Under the pieces are notes generated by a model that saw only the letters and a list, made by a program, of their open reading frames with translations, did not search any database and was not told the DNA's origin. Shown here piece after piece: positions 58,601 through 64,000 of a stretch of DNA of 64,000 nt. The translations under genes were made by a program, and so were the position numbers. The stretch comes from Nymphaea colorata. Lineage: Eukaryota; Streptophyta; Magnoliopsida; Nymphaeales; Nymphaeaceae. How positions within the stretch are numbered: position 1 is the first letter of the stretch; each line of letters starts with the position of its first letter. The DNA lies in assembly GCF_008831285.2 (NCBI RefSeq), contig NC_045143.1, positions 2,489,503-2,553,502 of the forward strand, in the 5' to 3' direction.

Positions 58601-59957
58601 TCATTTTCAAAAGTATAGTTTCCTTTTCCCTTTGTTCTTCTGAGAATGACCATTGCTTTTCAATGTGCTGCTTATGCACTTGTCAAAATTACTGCTTGAC
58701 CAATATTTCGTGAAAACTTACAAGCTGAATTTGATGTGAAAGCGAACCAAGTCAACTCCATTTCCTATGTGCTGGACAATGAATAGAGAGGACAAAGGAT
58801 TAAATACAAAGGACTTAAATAGCATGTATGAAATTTGATCAGCTAATTGGTGGCTGGGACAAAAATCAAATTAAACTATTGAGGTCATCAGGTACTTACT
58901 GGAATGACCATTCTTGTTCCATAGGTGTTCACATAATGTTTCAGCTCATCAAAATTGTCAAAAAGCAAAGTCAGTAAAAGGAGGTGGACACTAAGGACTG
59001 ACTGGGCAAGGTGGAATCCACCTTTAGTCAACATGTAATGGATTTTACGATGCTCAAATTATAAATCAATGCTCCAGTAATTATGCAATGTAGCTTCACG
59101 TACTTTAATGCTTTTTTTTACATATAGAATCAACATGTGTCGAAAACATAATAAAAATTTAGGTGTGCCTTTATGATCAATAACGGAATTTGCAATGCTT
59201 ACCCAGCAAGAAGGTCGACAAATCTCCATCTTCTACAAATTTTGAAGATAAAATGTGAAGCACGTTTACCTCATGCTTGCACTGTTGGGCTGAAAGTTGC
59301 TGCCTTTTCCCACATTTCGTGTGCCGTTTGATGCCTTTTCTCTCTTTATGAATCTCTGATGCACTTAACCTTGCTATGATTTCCTTCTCTATGTGAAACT
59401 TTTCTGGGCGTAAGTTACCGCTTCTGTTGCAAGTGGTGTACTATATGTGTTTCTAGTCTTAGCATGTCACCATTTCTCAGTTACACTCTCCAAGTATCTG
59501 TAATGATTGTAGTTATATGTGTTAGCAAATTTGTCCCCAGTTCAAGTGATAGATCCCTGAAGGTTGACCAGCAAGGAATATTTTGGCAAGGAATGCTGAG
59601 GTATGCAGATGGTCAGCCCGACTAGTCTTCATTCGCAATAAGTGGATGTTAGATTGGTTGCTCTCTTCCAATTCCGAGAACTACATCTGTAACTTTCATT
59701 TTCACCAAGAGAATGCATGCAAATTGTTCACGAAACAGATGTTATTTTACTTTCATGGCATGTTATCTTCCTTCTTGTAGAAAATCCAATGAACTGTAGA
59801 CTGTATTGGCAACTTTCAGAATAATATGACAGCAAAATTTCCATGTGATTTTGCATCTGACAGTGGGCTTCATTCTTGAAATTCCAGTGAAGCAGGGGAA
59901 TCAGGGGATGAAGGAGATGATGAAAACGGCCGAAGTTGCAGTTGTATCATACAGTGA
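55640..59957 (+). CDS. Conserved plant protein with C-terminal CaaX-like box, two exons
   Basis: Exon 1 (55640-56190) and exon 2 (59888-59957) join in phase across a 3.7-kb GT-AG intron (codon AG|T, Ser), giving 206 aa. The N-terminus MLLAVEGGFISSSASGYSKG is, as I recall, conserved in unnamed plant homologues. Then follow MRVSPW, a CASFLCF cysteine patch, a variable G/P/S-rich middle, the basic VKVFLKSSLKKP segment, and KRKVQWTDGCGRELTEIREF with EPS. The tail is acidic (GESGDEGDDENG) and ends RSCSCIIQ. CIIQ fits a CaaX prenylation signal, with Q favouring farnesylation, and a nearby cysteine could be palmitoylated, so membrane attachment is inferred. No enzymatic domain is visible. The start is chosen by homology and lies in the third leader unit, overlapping a uORF stop (TGATG). 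Reading through the intron would end at 56278 and lose the CaaX box. Confidence 0.82.
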
Positions 59958-61430
59958 ATCCGTCTGAGCTAAAGCTTGGAGTTTTAAGTCAAACCACCAT
60001 CACTTTCTCTGGTACCGCGATAGATGACCGTTCGAATTCACAAACCAAATCACGTTGATATTTTTGTCACGGCAATCCATCAGATTGACATGGGTAATAT
60101 CTGGTTGATGGTGCCTTAACAACGTGACTTTTTGGAATGGGAGAGAGAAGGGTGGGTACGTATTTGTACAAGTGTATTTCATCTATTGTCCATTAGTATA
60201 TTGTCTGATTTCAGTTCTGGATATATCAGTGTGTTCCTCCTTTATTATATCTGTCATTCTCTCTCTCTCTTTCTATACACAGACACAGATGCATGTATGT
60301 AGAAAGAAATGTGGTGCTGCAGAACCATGGTAACTTGCTGTGGTAACTGTAAATCCTATTATGTTTCCCTTTTAAGCGTCAGATTTTCCTGAGGTTTACA
60401 ATGCAAAGAAAGTTTCATGGACACGGGAACTTTATATCAAGCGAGTACCAAGCGAGACAGAATTTTACTACTTTATGCTTTACCACAAAAAAAAAAACCA
60501 ATTTTTTAGTGCAATTCGTGGTTTGAGGTAGCATGTTCTTGAAGCCTGTTCCTCAAACTAATGAACGAGAAAGCTGATTAGCCACTTTGAAGTGGCTTTC
60601 TGCCAATAGTATATTATGGTGCAGGTGATGTTTTCCCAAAAAAATTTCATGTAACTCGCTAAAGTCACTTTTATATCTTTCTCACATTCTCAGCTGTACA
60701 TTTTTAGTATTTTTAGGTGGGTGAGATAAACTTACTACTTAGCAGCTTTCACTCAATACCTTGTCTTTCTAAGGTGCAGAGTATACTTTAGGGTTCTAAC
60801 GATGCTTTAGCTATGTTATACTTTTAACTTTTGCATCAAAGAGGTTGAGCATCCTACGAGCCCTTACTTCAAATCTTTGCACCAACCCTTTAAAAAATTC
60901 GAAAGAACCTCCTTAAAAAAGTTCAAAATATGCTCTAATGCTAGTTAATGACCAGCTTTTTCATGAGATTTCTTAAGAGAAAGATTAGCTTCTTCATGAG
61001 AGTTTGGCAATCTTGTCAGCTAACACTGGTTATGGGAATAAAGGAATAATGGTCAAGCTTAATGAATCGTCAAAAAAGGAAGGTCAAAATTGGATGTGCT
61101 GACAACAAATTGAACTTGATTACCTGAATCGACCTCATGGTAGACTGGGAATTGGGTCTCAACTGGATCCGATACTAAAGTTTCACAATGTTACCTGGCT
61201 ATGGCTGCTAATGCACAAGTTCCGGTCTTCTTTTTCCTAGCTACCAAATCTGATCCCAAACAGGTTTTTGTTCGCATGTAAGTAGCAAACCCGGATCCAG
61301 TCCATTTGTAATACGAATATAAACCTGAACTTCTTAATCGAATCTCTCAAATCTCATTTTCCCTGATACCAGCCAGATTTGGTAAACGTCAAACCCGACC
61401 CGTTCTCAGCCCCGCGTAGGCTTGCCGCCT
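59958..61430. other. Intergenic between the CaaX gene and the AG-peptide gene
   Basis: The first part is the probable 3' UTR of the CaaX gene. A CT microsatellite lies near 60260 and a GGATCC/CCGGATCC block at about 61160-61310. No other gene is recognised. Confidence 0.5.
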
Positions 61431-61722
61431 CGGGATCCGACCTTCGTTGTGGTGGAAAAATAAAAAATCAACCGTCCGATTAACGCCACGCGTCCTAGAT
61501 CAACGTCTCGGATGGGAGGCCGGCCGACCGCGGACCCCCGGTGGAGTCTAGTAGCCGTCACGCCGGTCAACGAGCCGCTTTCGCTTTGACTGCTGACTCT
61601 CCCTCTAGAACAGGGTGTTGTATTTTCCACGCTACGCTCCTTCCTGGAAGCCGCCGGCTTCTAAGCAACGGCTCGGCTGCTTCCCGTTTCTGGTAATCCA
61701 TCAATGGCCCCCTGCTTATAAA
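61431..61722 (+). promoter_or_regulatory. Promoter of the AG-peptide gene with TATA box
   Basis: A GC-rich block (about 61431-61690) leads to TATAAA at 61717-61722, with an expected transcription start near 61750 and the ATG at 61844. The transition from GC-rich promoter to pyrimidine-rich leader fits a normal plant gene start. Confidence 0.55.
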
Positions 61723-61843
61723 CTCCAACTCCTTCGTCGTTCCCCATTTCATTCACGTCCTCTGGTTCTCTTCGTTTTCGCTTCTCCGTTATTTTGGTGC
61801 TTATTTGAAGATTTTTCTCTTAGATTTTCGGCGGTTGAGGAGA

Positions 61844-61961
61844 ATGGATCTGTTGAGATTGAGGGCTCTCCTTCTTCCCCTCACCGTCTTGCTCTTGGCC
61901 ATCGTGGGGGTTGGCCGTGGCCAGTCTCTTGCCCCAGCACCTGCTCCTGCAACCAACGATG
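61844..61961 (+). CDS. Arabinogalactan peptide (AGP16/20-like), exon 1, partial
   Basis: Exon 1 encodes 39 residues plus one base: a hydrophobic signal peptide (1-26, ending VGVGRG), then QSLAPAPAPATND. In known AG peptides the mature part begins exactly with QSLAPAPAP. Its prolines are hydroxylated and arabinogalactan-glycosylated, and a C-terminal hydrophobic tail directs a GPI anchor, placing the peptide at the cell surface. A GT donor (61962) interrupts codon 40 after G. The exon carrying the IDQGIAYVLM-type GPI-signal end is not found before the window ends, so the intron exceeds 2.0 kb. An in-frame non-ATG extension upstream was rejected in favour of this ATG. Confidence 0.85.
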
Positions 61962-64000
61962 GTATCTCCTCTCCTCCCCTTCTGTTTTTCTTTGTTTTTT
62001 TTTTTTTCTTTCTGGTTTGGGCAAGCGAGCATGCATTTATTAATATATGGAGGCATCCCTGGTTTGCAACCTCTTGTTTGGGTTTGCATAGGTTGGTTTG
62101 GTTGGTAAGGATGCACTTGAAAATCTTAACATGTGAAATATTTTAGGAAAATTTACGTTTTTTTATAGAAATCTTTATAACATAGCGATGCGTGTCTCAT
62201 GCATTATTAGAAGAATTACTCGATCCATTATTATAGTTACAGAGGTGCTTGTTGTGTGGGTGCACTGCACATGCTTCCCCTGGTTCACCATCATGTTTGG
62301 ATTTGTGTATATAAATGATGGTCCACCGTCATGTTAGATCTGTGATCTGTCGAAGGATAGCGGCCGGTAGATGGAGACGATAGAGAATATGGAAATTGAA
62401 ACTTAACCCCATTAATTGCCAAATTGGTCCATTTTCAAGGTAATGCTTAGTTTATGACAACCAGAGATCTTGTTAGTAGCTTGCAGCCGCTTTAGTACTC
62501 CTCTTGTAGATTGATCTTCTGTTTAATTTTTTCTCTAAGTTTGGTTTACCTGTTCATGATTCATTTTAATTTGTTTTTACATAGTCTACCACACGGTGCT
62601 TTTTCCTTCTAATTTTGCGTGGTCGACTGCATTCCAAATCCACAGAATTCAAGAGGCGTTCGGGTGCTAGAAATTTCCGGATTTTTTTTTGTCATTCTTA
62701 TAACTATACATATTTTAAAAAGTGTTAAAGTAATTCTGAAATCTTTTGTGTATTGGTGATATGCAAATTATGCCATCTAAAGATTGCTTTCTTCTAAATC
62801 TTGAATCCGAAAACATAAGAATCTCATGATTTAAGGCATTGATAAAGCCTAATGGGGTGTAGTTTTCAACATTTTCTAGAGAATTGCTAGTCAAAGTAAT
62901 TGTCAAACTTGGAAAGCCAATTAAGTCAACTTTTCATACATGTAATATTCTCAAAAAGATCAAGCCTCTCACAGCAGTAAAACTCGGGTATTGAACCTAA
63001 GGGGTCAGCATAAGTAGGTAGGGCCTGGGTCAATAGGCGGCTGGTCTGCAGTTTGAGCTTGATGGAGCCTCTTGTGAGGCAGAGTTCTGCCGTTGTTGGT
63101 TGGTAAAAGCTTTAGTTTCTTGAACTTTCACCTTGGAGCTTTACACTGTTAGGGGGGTGATCTTGCATAATGTTTGATCTCAAAAAATGCCTCAGTGGAG
63201 TGGAACAATACGCGGTGTTCTGTTTTATGCATCCCATGTCAACAGACTCAAAAACATGCCGAGGAATACAGAAAAGGCACTCTTGAGAAGCAAAAACTAG
63301 TCATTAGAGGCGTGAATGGTTTCCCTTGTATGCAACTCTGCGTGCACCTGCTAGCTCCAGGGAGAATGCCCCTGCACATGAACATACTCTTATGTGAGGA
63401 AATCTTAGCTGAAGTTTTACACTTCTGGGGAGGTGCCTTAGTTATGAAAGGTTAACGCCCTGATTGGGGTAGTGGGAAGGGTCGTGTTTGGTGCAAGCTG
63501 AAGCATGTTGTGCCTTTCGCCTTGGGAATGTATACTGAAAGGGTTTACTGCTGCTCTTCAGAAGGTGCAGGATTGGGTTGTCTTTCAACTTGGTTGCAGC
63601 TTTGGAATAAACCACCACTGTCAGGTCTATCATCCCAATAGTAGTTCCTTTGTGATCTAAAAAGTTTAAGAGGCATTCGTTCTCCAGTCTTCTTGAATTC
63701 AAAGGCAGAGACTAAGGGAGGGGACCCCATTCCTTGACCAGCATCTTATCTCAAATTCTTCATGTTAGCTTGGAAAAAAAGATGTGCCATTTATATTAAT
63801 CGATAAAACATATAGCATTTATAATACCAAATTGGCAGATTGAATATGTGATATGTTAAAAATGCATTTAGGCACATTGCATGGGATGCAGTGTACGTTT
63901 GGAAATTTAATTGCAACTGAACATGATCGAATTTAAGGACTTGAGACACCTTATAATGTTGCACATGTGGCGTCACACTTACGATCATGAAGCATTTCAT
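61962..64000 (+). other. First intron of the AG-peptide gene, to window end
   Basis: AT-rich intronic DNA. Open frames on both strands here (for example 63174-63455) lack recognisable domains. No exon resembling the AG-peptide C-terminus was found. Confidence 0.5.

Noticed and set aside
63174..63455. 93-codon frame near the window end as AG-peptide exon 2
   Set aside because: No IDQGIAYVLM-like GPI-signal sequence, and no acceptor in the required phase leading to one.

Overview
This is nuclear DNA from a flowering plant. The genes have GT-AG introns, several over 2 kb, and the DNA between them is AT-rich and full of microsatellites, small DNA transposons and decayed retroelements. No bacterial, organellar, rRNA or tRNA gene was seen. 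The GIGANTEA C-terminus resembles monocot GIGANTEA as I remember it, and BRI1 is strikingly GC-rich inside AT-rich surroundings. Both lean towards a monocot or early-diverging angiosperm, but the species cannot be fixed from the sequence alone.

Layout, all genes on the + strand: (1) 1-10 kb is gene-poor, with repeat patches, a GC-rich promoter-like island at 6.6-7.06 kb and candidate clock elements at 8.82-8.86 and 9.97 kb. (2) 10.2-27.8 kb holds GIGANTEA (GI). I resolved 14 coding exons, all splice phases agree, and the product is an intact 1172 aa. Intron 8 (4.1 kb) carries a 756-bp hAT-type MITE with a perfect 8-bp target-site duplication and a recent 0.3-kb tandem duplication. (3) 27.8-35 kb is retroelement debris, including a Copia-like LTR edge and a broken LINE, then a GC-rich island and a long TA repeat. 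(4) 35.4-38.9 kb is an intronless brassinosteroid receptor BRI1 (1178 aa), whose short leader carries two tiny uORFs chained to the main start by ATGA overlaps. (5) 43.0-46.7 kb is a three-exon plant gene of unknown function (241 aa). (6) 50.2-52.8 kb has a second hAT-type MITE and a Tourist-like MITE. (7) 55.4-60.0 kb is a two-exon gene of unknown function (206 aa) ending in a CaaX-like box, with a leader that has been tandemly triplicated together with its start-codon region. (8) 61.8 kb to the end is the first exon of an arabinogalactan peptide gene, whose second exon lies beyond the window.

The genes do not form a functional cluster. GI acts in the circadian clock and photoperiodic flowering, BRI1 in brassinosteroid perception at the plasma membrane, the AG peptide at the cell surface, and the CaaX protein probably at a membrane. 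The most striking shared theme is translational and splicing control visible in the DNA: ATGA-coupled uORFs on BRI1, decoy starts copied into the CaaX gene leader, and a frame-preserving GI intron.
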